This document shows positions 37,138 through 45,632 of a stretch of 64,000 bases of DNA, piece by piece (position 1 is the stretch's first letter; each line of letters starts with the position of its first letter). The notes under the pieces were generated by a model. The model did not search any database, had not been told where the DNA came from, and worked only from the letters and a program-made list of their open reading frames with translations. Source of the stretch: an uncultured Bacteroidales bacterium (GTDB lineage Bacteria; Bacteroidota; Bacteroidia; Bacteroidales; Muribaculaceae). A program made the position numbers and the translations under genes. The stretch is taken from positions 1 through 64,000 of the forward strand of contig CAMKGM010000002.1 in the NCBI GenBank assembly GCA_946412245.1, given 5' to 3'.

Positions 37138-38079
37138 ATGATAGAGATTAACCGATATCAGCCGGCCGAATCCTCTTTATGGAACGACTTTGTGGCCCAA
37201 AGCCACAATGCCACCTTCTTGCACGACCGGCGTTTTATGGACTATCACAGCGACCGGTTCAGCGACTGTTCGCTCGTGGCAAAAGACGATGACAAGGTGG
37301 TGGCTTTGCTGCCCGCTAATGCTGTCGGTGACGTGCTTTACTCTCACCGGGGTCTCACTTATGGCGGCTGGCTCACGCAGTGCAAGCACTTCGACGCCAC
37401 CGTGATGCTGCGCGTGATGGATGCCGCCTGTCGCTGGATGCGTGACAACGGGTTCACGCAGTTGGTTTATAAACCCATACCTTATATATATCATTCCTAT
37501 CCTGCCGATGAAGACCTCTATGCCCTTTTCCGGCACGGAGCGGTACTGACTGAGAGTAACATCTCCACGGTGATTGACTTGCGCGATGCCCTGCCGTTTG
37601 ATCGTGGAAACAAGAGCAATGCCAACCGCGCGCGTCGGCTGGGAATCACCACCGGCGTGACCGATGACTTTGCCACCTATTGGCCGCTGCTTGAGCAGGT
37701 GCTTCAGGAGCATCACGGCGCGAAACCGGTGCATAGCCTTGAAGAGATAACTTTGCTTCACAACCGATTTCCTGAAAACATCACCCTGCACACGGCAATG
37801 CTTCGAGGCGAGTTGCTGGCGGGTGTGGTGCTGTTCCAAACCGCGACGGTGGCTCACTGCCAGTATATAGCGTCGTCGGCTCAAGGCCGCGAACTTAAGG
37901 CACTCGCGCTACTGTTCAGCGACCTCATTGAGCAGGCGAGAGCGGCAGGCAAGCGATACTTCGACTTCGGAATCTCTAACGAGAACCACGGTCGCTATCT
38001 GAACGAGGGTCTCCTGCAGCAGAAGTCGCGCTTGGGTGGCCGCGGAGTGGTCTATAACACTTATCAGTTGACACTTTAA
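37138..38079 (+). CDS. GNAT/FemAB-like acyltransferase
   Basis: ESSLWNDFVAQSHNATFLHDRRFMDYHSDRF; KRYFDFGISNENHGRYLNEGLLQQKSRLGGRGVVYNTY. Confidence 0.8.
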   Translation: MIEINRYQPAESSLWNDFVAQSHNATFLHDRRFMDYHSDRFSDCSLVAKDDDKVVALLPANAVGDVLYSHRGLTYGGWLTQCKHFDATVMLRVMDAACRWMRDNGFTQLVYKPIPYIYHSYPADEDLYALFRHGAVLTESNISTVIDLRDALPFDRGNKSNANRARRLGITTGVTDDFATYWPLLEQVLQEHHGAKPVHSLEEITLLHNRFPENITLHTAMLRGELLAGVVLFQTATVAHCQYIASSAQGRELKALALLFSDLIEQARAAGKRYFDFGISNENHGRYLNEGLLQQKSRLGGRGVVYNTYQLTL

Positions 38080-38081
38080 TT

Positions 38082-39521
38082 ATGGCAGCCTCCGGCAACA
38101 ACATCACACAACGGGTCATGAAGGCCATGGGGCTCTTTGGCGGAGTCCAGGTCGTGGGTGTGATTTGCTCCATCATTCGCACCAAGTTGGTGGCGTTGTG
38201 GATGGGCGAAGTGGGAATGGGCCTGTTCGGCCTCTTCAATCAAGCGCTGGAGATGATTAACACTGGGACCAATTTGAGCATACGCCAGAGCAGTGTGCGC
38301 GACGTGTCGCAGGCGGTCAGTCAGCACGATGAGCCGCTCATTGGGCGCATTATCACCGTAGTGCGTCGATGGTCGCTGTGGTTGGGGCTTGCCGGTGCCT
38401 TGCTCACCATGGCGTTCGCGCCCTTGCTCAGCAAGGTCACTTTTGGCGACAGCAATCACATTTGGGGCTTTGTCGCGTTGAGCGCGGCGGTGTTGCTCAT
38501 GGCGTTGACCAATGGCGAGTATGCCGTGTTTCAGGGGCTGACCAAGTTGCGTCGCCTGGCGCGCGTCACCATGTATGGCACCATCAGCGGTTTAGCAATC
38601 TCAGTGCCGCTGTTCTATTTCCTGCGACTCGATAGTGTGGTGCCGTCAATTGTGGCTTATGCCGCAAGTTGCGCATTCTTTGCATTCTTGTTCAAGAACA
38701 AGGATTATCCTCCCGCTCGCATCTCGAACCGCGAGACTGTCGCACTGGGCAAGGGTTTCGTGCGTCTGGGCATCTACATGACGCTGGGCAACTTTGTGAC
38801 CATGCTTGCTGCCTATATTTTCAACGCCTGGCTCAACCTGCGGGCAGGCACCGGCGAGGTGGGTTTCTATCAAGCCGGTTACACGCTGGTCAACAAATAC
38901 GTCGGTCTGGTGCTGGCCGCCCTGGCCATGGAGTACTATCCGCGCTTGGCTCGTGTCGCCGGCAGCAAGATGCGTCTCAAGGCTTTTGTTTCGCAAGAGA
39001 TTAACATCTCCATGATGGTGATGATGCCGGTGGTGGCTATGTTCATCTTGCTCCGCACCCAAATTGTGGATTTGCTCTATACTGAAGATTTCCGCGTCGT
39101 TGTCACCTTCATTTCATTAGGCATGGCGGGCACCGTGCTGCGCACCCTCTCGTGGTGCATCGCCTTTGTATTCCTGGCTAAAGGGGCCGGTAAAATTTAC
39201 CTTATCACCGAGACGCTCAGCGCTGTCACAGGCCTTGCCTTGAACATCGTCGGCTACAACCTGTGGGGGCTGACGGGCTTGGGTGCTTCGTATGTAGCAT
39301 GGTATTTTATTTACACGCTAATTGTAGCGGTGGTCTACTACCGCGTGTTTGGCCTCAAGTTGGCTCTAAATTGTTTCCTGCCTATTGCGGCGGCGCTACT
39401 GGTGGCGGCTCTCATGGTGATTTTTATGGAAAGCGGCTGGTGGCTAATAGCGCTGATTGTTACCGCCTTGAGTGTGTTGGTGGCCCTGTGGAGCATCCGT
39501 AAAATGTGGAAGCGCCACTAA
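38082..39521 (+). CDS. O-antigen translocase / polysaccharide flippase (MOP superfamily)
   Basis: ~12 TM helices; pairs with FemAB-like gene. Confidence 0.87.
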   Translation: MAASGNNITQRVMKAMGLFGGVQVVGVICSIIRTKLVALWMGEVGMGLFGLFNQALEMINTGTNLSIRQSSVRDVSQAVSQHDEPLIGRIITVVRRWSLWLGLAGALLTMAFAPLLSKVTFGDSNHIWGFVALSAAVLLMALTNGEYAVFQGLTKLRRLARVTMYGTISGLAISVPLFYFLRLDSVVPSIVAYAASCAFFAFLFKNKDYPPARISNRETVALGKGFVRLGIYMTLGNFVTMLAAYIFNAWLNLRAGTGEVGFYQAGYTLVNKYVGLVLAALAMEYYPRLARVAGSKMRLKAFVSQEINISMMVMMPVVAMFILLRTQIVDLLYTEDFRVVVTFISLGMAGTVLRTLSWCIAFVFLAKGAGKIYLITETLSAVTGLALNIVGYNLWGLTGLGASYVAWYFIYTLIVAVVYYRVFGLKLALNCFLPIAAALLVAALMVIFMESGWWLIALIVTALSVLVALWSIRKMWKRH

Positions 39522-39688
39522 GCGTTAATAAAATTGAAAAAAACACATTTTCAACTCCTAATTCTTTTTGGGAACAAAAATAATGTGTACTTTTGTCATG
39601 TAAAATCATTTAAGAAACACTATGGGGAATCTCACGTCAACTGAGATTCTTCAAATTTTTTGCTAACGAAAAAAAACAAGTATTTATC

Positions 39689-40159
39689 ATGGCTATAACT
39701 TACATGACCAAAGAGGGCTATGACAAGAAGATGAAAGAACTGGCGCGCTTGGAGAATGAAGAGCGCCCCGAAGTGGTGCGTGCCATTGTCGAAGCCCGCG
39801 AGAAAGGTGACTTGTCGGAGAACGCCGAGTATGATGCCGCTAAGGAGCGACAGGGTATGCTTGAGGCCAAGATTGCCGAACTCAAGAATCTGGTGGCAAA
39901 TGCCCGCATCATTGACGAGAGCAATCTCCAGACCGACGAAGTGCAACTGCTTAACCGCGTCACCATTAAGAACCTGAAGAACAAGGCAACGATGACTTAT
40001 ACCATCGTTACCGAGACCGAGGCCAATCTGCGCGAGAACAAAATCTCAGTCGCTACCCCCATTGCCAAGGGGCTGATGGGACACAAGGTGGGCGATGTGG
40101 TGGAGGTTACCGCTCCGGCCGGTGTGATGAAATTTGAGATTATGAAAATCGAAATTTAA
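39689..40159 (+). CDS. greA: Transcription elongation factor GreA
   Basis: YMTKEGYDKKMKELARLE, AREKGDLSENAEYDAAKERQGMLEAKI. Confidence 0.96.
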   Translation: MAITYMTKEGYDKKMKELARLENEERPEVVRAIVEAREKGDLSENAEYDAAKERQGMLEAKIAELKNLVANARIIDESNLQTDEVQLLNRVTIKNLKNKATMTYTIVTETEANLRENKISVATPIAKGLMGHKVGDVVEVTAPAGVMKFEIMKIEI

Positions 40160-40180
40160 TTCACTATATATCACACGATC

Positions 40181-40579
40181 ATGGCAACCATCTTTTCAAA
40201 AATCGCCGCCGGCGAGATTCCCAGCTACAAGTGTGCCGAGAGTGAGCACTACTATGCCTTCCTCGACATCAATCCCCTTGCCTTCGGGCACACCCTGGTT
40301 ATTCCCAAGCAGGAAGTGAACTACATCTTCGACATCAACGATGAGCAGTACGCGGGACTGTGGGCGTTTGCCAAGAAGGTGGCGACCGCGCTCAAAGCAG
40401 CCGTGCCGTGCCGGCGCATCGGCGTGGCGGTCATCGGCCTTGAAGTGCCTCATGCCCACATCCATCTGGTGCCCATCAACAAGGAGCGCGACATGGACTT
40501 CAGCAACAAGAAGGAGTTTCCCGCCGAGGAGATGCAGGCCGTGGCAACTCGCATTCTTGAGGAGTTTGAGAAACTTTAA
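40181..40579 (+). CDS. HIT family hydrolase
   Basis: IFSKIAAGEIPSYK; VPHAHIHLVPIN HIT triad. Confidence 0.95.
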   Translation: MATIFSKIAAGEIPSYKCAESEHYYAFLDINPLAFGHTLVIPKQEVNYIFDINDEQYAGLWAFAKKVATALKAAVPCRRIGVAVIGLEVPHAHIHLVPINKERDMDFSNKKEFPAEEMQAVATRILEEFEKL

Positions 40580-40675
40580 CCCAATTAGGGGCTAATAATC
40601 AGTCCGAAAGGTCAACCTTTTCGGTCTATTGACAGAATTGAGTAATAATCGGTGATAGCACCGATGTTGAATAAA

Positions 40676-40709
40676 GACCCTGCGTCCAAGTGGCGCAGGG
40701 TCTTTTTTT
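40676..40709 (+). terminator. Rho-independent terminator downstream of HIT gene
   Basis: GACCCTGCG-tccaagtgg-CGCAGGGTC-TTTTTTT. Confidence 0.9.
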
Positions 40710-40734
40710 GTTTATGCGGCAAGCCGCTCGTGCT

Positions 40735-40789
40735 GAGTGTAAATCGCTTGCGTTGAGTGTAAATCACTCATTTCGAGCGAAATCCGCTC
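40735..40789. repeat. 20-bp-period mini-hairpin array
   Basis: GAGTG-taaat-CGCTT (40735), GAGTG-taaat-CACTC (40755), GAGCG-aaatc-CGCTC (40775); in-phase degenerate unit at 40715. Confidence 0.85.
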
Positions 40790-40802
40790 ATCCTTTTGAG
40801 CA

Positions 40803-43800
40803 TCAGTTGTTCAAGATGATGTTGATGATTGCAGTGACATCGAGCACGGTCACATTGCCGTCGCCGTTCACGTCGGCGTTATCGAACACAAACGGAGTGG
40901 GGTTCTTGCCCAGGACGTAGTTGATAACAGCGGTCACGTCGAGCACGGTCACATTGCCATCGCCATTGGCATCGCCGGGAACGATGGTAGTCTCAGGAAT
41001 GAAGGTGGCACCGGTAATACCGAAAGCCTCAACGTCGGGAACTGCAAAGGTTACTGTAGGATTAGCGTCAGCGGCCTTGCAGGTCTTGATGCCCGAGTGG
41101 TGCAGCGGGTTGCTGATGTCAAGCGGAGTGCTGCCCGCAATGGCGTGGTCATCGTCAACGGGTGCAATGTAGCCCCAATAGATGTTCTCGCCGTCACCAT
41201 AGATTTGTGCGATGCAGTCGATTTCACCGCTGGCTTCGTTTGAGGAGTTGCTGGAGCGTATAGGACTGTCGTCGATGAGTTGGCAGTCGGCAATCTTGAT
41301 GTTGCTGGTCCAGCCAGATTGCAGGTTGGCAGCGTTAGCGGCGTCTTCGGCAGCGATAGTGCTGAGAGCGATGCGGTAGATACCGGGCACGCATCCGTTG
41401 TGGTCCTTCATGACGTGCATCCAGAGGTAGCCGTTCTTCTCGTCGAGGTAGAAGGTTTTGATGATGTCGTCGGCAAAGAGTTTGCCAAAGTTATAGGGCT
41501 TTCCGGTTATATTGCCGTCGCTATAGATGTCAGTTTTCCTGAATCGGATAATGCCAAGGCCATTGAATTTCTTCGACATCCAGTAAACACCCTGGCTGTC
41601 GCGAGTGAAACCACCGGTGATTGAGCCCCAAGAGATATAATCATTGTAGAATGGGAGCCACTGGTTCTGCATGAAGAAGGGCTGAGAGCCATACAGACCC
41701 ACAGCATCGGCGCTCATTTCGTGGATACCCACGTTGCGGTCGCTGATGTAAATCATATTCTCAGTGGGGTCAATGTACATGGTGAAGGGGTCTTCACTGG
41801 GTGCATAGCCCACATTGTTGAGCACGGTTACACGATAGAATATGTCGTTGGTCTTGTTTACATAGAAGAGCTGGCCGTCGCCCAGCGGTTGGTTGGGATC
41901 CTGATAGTTGAAACGTTCTCCCGCATCGGCCACGTAGATACGGTTCTTGTAGTTCGACAGCGTGAAGGCATGTGCGCCTGCGTTGAATTCGGTGTCGATG
42001 ATATTGCCGTCCTCGTCACGATACATGAGTTTGCCGTCGGTGGTGGCGAAGTAGAGACCTGTGGGGCATCCCAGTGACATACCGGCGGTGGGAATGGTGG
42101 CATCGCCCACAATGTCGAGGTAACTCCACTGGTTGGCGGCCTCATAGTCGCTCACTGAACTTGTAGCCACTTCGCAGGTAACGCCGCTCTGATCGGCAGT
42201 GAACACGCCGGGAGCCAAGACGGGCACTGCAGGATTGAGCACGCGCAGACTCTGGATGGTGGTAGGCACTGAACCGGGTTCCATGTAGTTTACATTGACG
42301 GGAATCTCCATTTCTTCGAGCTCGGTGCAGCCGGCGAAGCAGTTTCTCATCATGTTGGTGGCTGTGGTGGGCAGGGTCACCGAGATGAGGTTGATGCAGT
42401 CGGCGGCGAGACCTTGCGGAATCTCGTTGCGACCATTGGCAATGACCAGTGTCTCAAGGTCAGAACCGTTAAAGATGTTCAGGCCCACATTCACGTTACT
42501 GCCCAGGTTGAAGTCTCTGATGGCGCTGAAGGCAAAACCATAGTCGCCAATCTTGTTGAGCGCGGGCAGTGTGACAGTCTCGAACGGAGCGTAGGCCAAG
42601 CCGTAGTTGTCTATGGTCTCAACCGTTGCATCGCTGTAGGTGTTGCCTATGTTGCCACGGTGAGCAGTGACCAATAGGCGAGTTCCGGCCATGTTGGTCA
42701 GCACGCCGTTGGTGAGTTTGAAGGCAGTGTTGCCGCCGGCCAGCGTAATGCTTGCCAAATTCGGAATGGGAGCGAAAGCGGCTGTGCCAATCGAGGTCAC
42801 TGTTGAGGGCAGCGAGATACCTGACAGACGGGTGTTGGCAAAAGCTTGACTACCAATGCCGGTGAGACCCTCGGGGAAGGTGATCGTGCCGGTAAGATTG
42901 CTGTTGGTAAATGCTGTCGCGCCAATTGATGTGACGGTTGATGGCAGACTGATGCCGGTCAGGCCGGTGTTGTAGAATGAAGAAACACCGATGCTGGTGG
43001 TGGCAGGACTCAGCGTAACCGTAGCCAGACTTGAGCAACCCTGGAACACACTATTCTCCACGGTGGTTACACCGGCGGGGAAAGCGAAACTTGGCAGTGA
43101 AGTACAGTTCTGGAAGGCGTAAGCGTTGATGGCGTTAACCTGGTTGCCATTTTCAAACACCACTTGTGTCAAGGCGGTACAACCCTGGAACATGGTGTTG
43201 TTGATGGTCGTGGCATTCTCGCCAAAGGTCACCTTCTTCAGTGCGGTGAAGTTGTGGAACGGTTGCTTGTTGTTTTCATAGTTGCTTGAATTGATGTTGC
43301 AACCAAAGTAGATTTCTTCCATACTTTTGGGCGCAAGTAACGCTTCAGCTGTCTTGCCGAACGCTTCAATGTTGATTTCAACCGGTTCGGTGCCAACGAA
43401 AAACATCTTCTTCAAGGGGCAACCTGAAAGTTGTTCAGAAATAATCTTTCCCCAGCCCGACGATACGGTAACCTCCTCAAGTCCCGAGCAACCATTAAGG
43501 GCACCATTGCCCACGCTGGTCACGGTTTCGGGAATGGGGCTCACCTTGAGCGACGTGCACCCCTTGAACGAGTTGCGCCCAATGGTCACACAGGTGTTGG
43601 GCAAGACGAGCGAGGTGAGGTTCTTGCAGTCAAGAAACGAGTTGGCTGCCGTTGCCACCACAGTGTAATCGACACCTTCGTAGGTGATGACTTCGGGAAT
43701 AACGATGTCGCCCTCATAGTAAAGCGTGTCGTAGGGTGTGACGGTCTTGTCGATGGTGTACTTGGCGACGGTAGCCTTCTGACCCGTTGCCGTAGTGTAG

Positions 43801-43904
43801 TTGATACCATTGACGGTGATGTTTGCGGCAAAAGCTAGCGGTACGGCCATGAGGCACACCGCGACAAGAATGCCGCGCATCCATGAATAGGTAAATTTCT
43901 TCAT
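40803..43904 (-). CDS. BspA-like leucine-rich repeat surface protein with C-terminal dockerin pair
   Basis: Multiple LPSTVTSIGATAFTNSNL-type repeats; C-term GDANGDGNVTVLDVTAVINYVLG...ADVNGDGNVTVLDVTAIINIIL; Met at 43904 followed by signal peptide. Confidence 0.9.
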   Translation of the reverse strand: MKKFTYSWMRGILVAVCLMAVPLAFAANITVNGINYTTATGQKATVAKYTIDKTVTPYDTLYYEGDIVIPEVITYEGVDYTVVATAANSFLDCKNLTSLVLPNTCVTIGRNSFKGCTSLKVSPIPETVTSVGNGALNGCSGLEEVTVSSGWGKIISEQLSGCPLKKMFFVGTEPVEINIEAFGKTAEALLAPKSMEEIYFGCNINSSNYENNKQPFHNFTALKKVTFGENATTINNTMFQGCTALTQVVFENGNQVNAINAYAFQNCTSLPSFAFPAGVTTVENSVFQGCSSLATVTLSPATTSIGVSSFYNTGLTGISLPSTVTSIGATAFTNSNLTGTITFPEGLTGIGSQAFANTRLSGISLPSTVTSIGTAAFAPIPNLASITLAGGNTAFKLTNGVLTNMAGTRLLVTAHRGNIGNTYSDATVETIDNYGLAYAPFETVTLPALNKIGDYGFAFSAIRDFNLGSNVNVGLNIFNGSDLETLVIANGRNEIPQGLAADCINLISVTLPTTATNMMRNCFAGCTELEEMEIPVNVNYMEPGSVPTTIQSLRVLNPAVPVLAPGVFTADQSGVTCEVATSSVSDYEAANQWSYLDIVGDATIPTAGMSLGCPTGLYFATTDGKLMYRDEDGNIIDTEFNAGAHAFTLSNYKNRIYVADAGERFNYQDPNQPLGDGQLFYVNKTNDIFYRVTVLNNVGYAPSEDPFTMYIDPTENMIYISDRNVGIHEMSADAVGLYGSQPFFMQNQWLPFYNDYISWGSITGGFTRDSQGVYWMSKKFNGLGIIRFRKTDIYSDGNITGKPYNFGKLFADDIIKTFYLDEKNGYLWMHVMKDHNGCVPGIYRIALSTIAAEDAANAANLQSGWTSNIKIADCQLIDDSPIRSSNSSNEASGEIDCIAQIYGDGENIYWGYIAPVDDDHAIAGSTPLDISNPLHHSGIKTCKAADANPTVTFAVPDVEAFGITGATFIPETTIVPGDANGDGNVTVLDVTAVINYVLGKNPTPFVFDNADVNGDGNVTVLDVTAIINIILNN

Positions 43905-44085
43905 GCTCAATAAATTTTTAAAGTTAGTAATATGTTTGGTTTTAATTTCAGTCATGAGGTTGTAGTTATAAAGAGCGTTTTTACAGACGAGCATAATCGC
44001 ACGCACAAATATAATAAATTTTTCTAAAAATATGACACCTTTTTATAAAAAACTACTGTAATTTTACTTTTTGTAGTAATATTCC

Positions 44086-44093
44086 TATCTTTG
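44086..44093 (+). promoter_or_regulatory. -7 element TATCTTTG upstream of dgt
   Basis: TAnnTTTG consensus 23 bp before ATG. Confidence 0.5.
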
Positions 44094-44115
44094 CACTACT
44101 AAATCTCAATGACTC

Positions 44116-45444
44116 ATGAGCATGAATTGGAACCAACTGATATGCGACAAGCGCTATGGACTCGAGGACCGTCACAACGAGCGAACCGGTGTGCGTAGCG
44201 ACTTTGAGCGCGACTATGACCGACTGGTGTTTTCGTCACCGTTCCGCCGCCTGCAAAATAAGACGCAGGTGTTTCCCTTGCCGGGTAGCATCTTTGTGCA
44301 CAATCGACTCACGCACAGCCTCGAAGTGAGTTGCGTGGGCAAGTCGCTGGCCAACGAGGTGCTGGAGCGGCTCTACCCAAAATATGCCGCTGAGCCCTGG
44401 CGCAAGAAACTGCGCGACATGGGCGAGATTGTGGCAGCGGCCTGTTTGGCGCATGACCTGGGCAACCCGCCATTCGGCCACTCGGGCGAGAAAACCATCG
44501 GGGCCTACTTCAGCGAAGGGGCAGGGCAGGTGCTCAAAGACTCGCTCACGCCTGAGCAGTGGGCCGACTTGACGCACTTTGAGGGCAATGCCAATAGTCT
44601 GCGCACGCTGGTGCATCCGTTCAACGGCCGCCGACCCGGTGGCTTCGCCATGACCTACAGCACCCTGGCTGCCATTGTCAAGTACCCTTATTCCTCAAGT
44701 TATGCCGGCGAGAAGGGCAAGTTCGGTTTCTTTACCACCGAGCGCGAAGCCTTTGAGCGCATCGCCGCTCAGTTGGGGCTCATCGCGCTGGGCGATGCCC
44801 GCTACTGCCGACATCCGCTGGTGTATCTGGTAGAAGCGGCCGACGACATTTGCTATCAGGTGATGGACATTGAAGACGGTCACAAACTCAAGATTATCAG
44901 TACTGAAGAGACTATCAATGTGCTCACCGCCTTCTTCAACGACGACCGCAAGCAACACATGCACCGCATGATGGATAGCGTGGCCGACCCGAACGAGAAA
45001 ATCGTGTATCTGCGCTCGTGCGTGGTGGGCCAACTGGTGCAGGAGTGCGCCGCTACCTTTGTGGCGCATGAGCAAGAGATTCTTGACGGCACTTTCCACG
45101 GGTCGCTCATCGACCATGTGTCACCGCTTGCCACCGAGGGATACCGCCGCTGCAGCGAACTGGCCTACGAGAAACTCTACCGCGCCGGTTATGTGGTGGA
45201 TGTGGACCTGGCCGGCAGCCGCATCATCAATCTGCTGCTTGAGAAACTCATCGATGCCGTGCTACACCCCGAGCGCAACTATTCGCAACTGTTGCTCAAC
45301 AAGTTCCCGCAGCAATATGACGTCCATGCCCCCACGCTCTTCGAGAAGATTCAAGCGGTGCTCGACCACATCAGCGCCATGACCGACATCTACGCCCTCA
45401 ACCTCTACCGCCAACTCGACGGCATCGCCCTCCCCACCGTATAA
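44116..45444 (+). CDS. dgt: Deoxyguanosinetriphosphate triphosphohydrolase (dGTPase, HD domain)
   Basis: RLQNKTQVFPLPGSIFVHNRLTHSLEVSCVGKSL, AHDLGNPPFGHSGE. Confidence 0.95.
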   Translation: MSMNWNQLICDKRYGLEDRHNERTGVRSDFERDYDRLVFSSPFRRLQNKTQVFPLPGSIFVHNRLTHSLEVSCVGKSLANEVLERLYPKYAAEPWRKKLRDMGEIVAAACLAHDLGNPPFGHSGEKTIGAYFSEGAGQVLKDSLTPEQWADLTHFEGNANSLRTLVHPFNGRRPGGFAMTYSTLAAIVKYPYSSSYAGEKGKFGFFTTEREAFERIAAQLGLIALGDARYCRHPLVYLVEAADDICYQVMDIEDGHKLKIISTEETINVLTAFFNDDRKQHMHRMMDSVADPNEKIVYLRSCVVGQLVQECAATFVAHEQEILDGTFHGSLIDHVSPLATEGYRRCSELAYEKLYRAGYVVDVDLAGSRIINLLLEKLIDAVLHPERNYSQLLLNKFPQQYDVHAPTLFEKIQAVLDHISAMTDIYALNLYRQLDGIALPTV

Positions 45445-45457
45445 TTTTTTAGGAATT

Positions 45458-45529
45458 CTAGATTTTCTAAAATATATAGTAGTACTAGAGGAACTAGTAA
45501 TACTAGAATGGTTAGAAATACTAGGGGGC
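45458..45529. repeat. 9-bp phased CTAG array between dgt and pnp
   Basis: ctagatttt|ctaaaatat|atagtagta|ctagaggaa|ctagtaata|ctagaatgg|ttagaaata|ctagggggc. Confidence 0.88.
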
Positions 45530-45556
45530 TATAAAACCTGCCTTTGGTAAAAAGCA

Positions 45557-45591
45557 AAAAAACTCCCGGGCCGGGGGGCTTCGGGAGTTTT
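45557..45591. terminator. Bidirectional terminator between convergent dgt and pnp
   Basis: AAAACTCCCG-N13-CGGGAGTTTT. Confidence 0.85.
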
Positions 45592-45632
45592 ATGTTAGTG
45601 GGGATTACTCTAACTGAATTGGGATTATGAAG

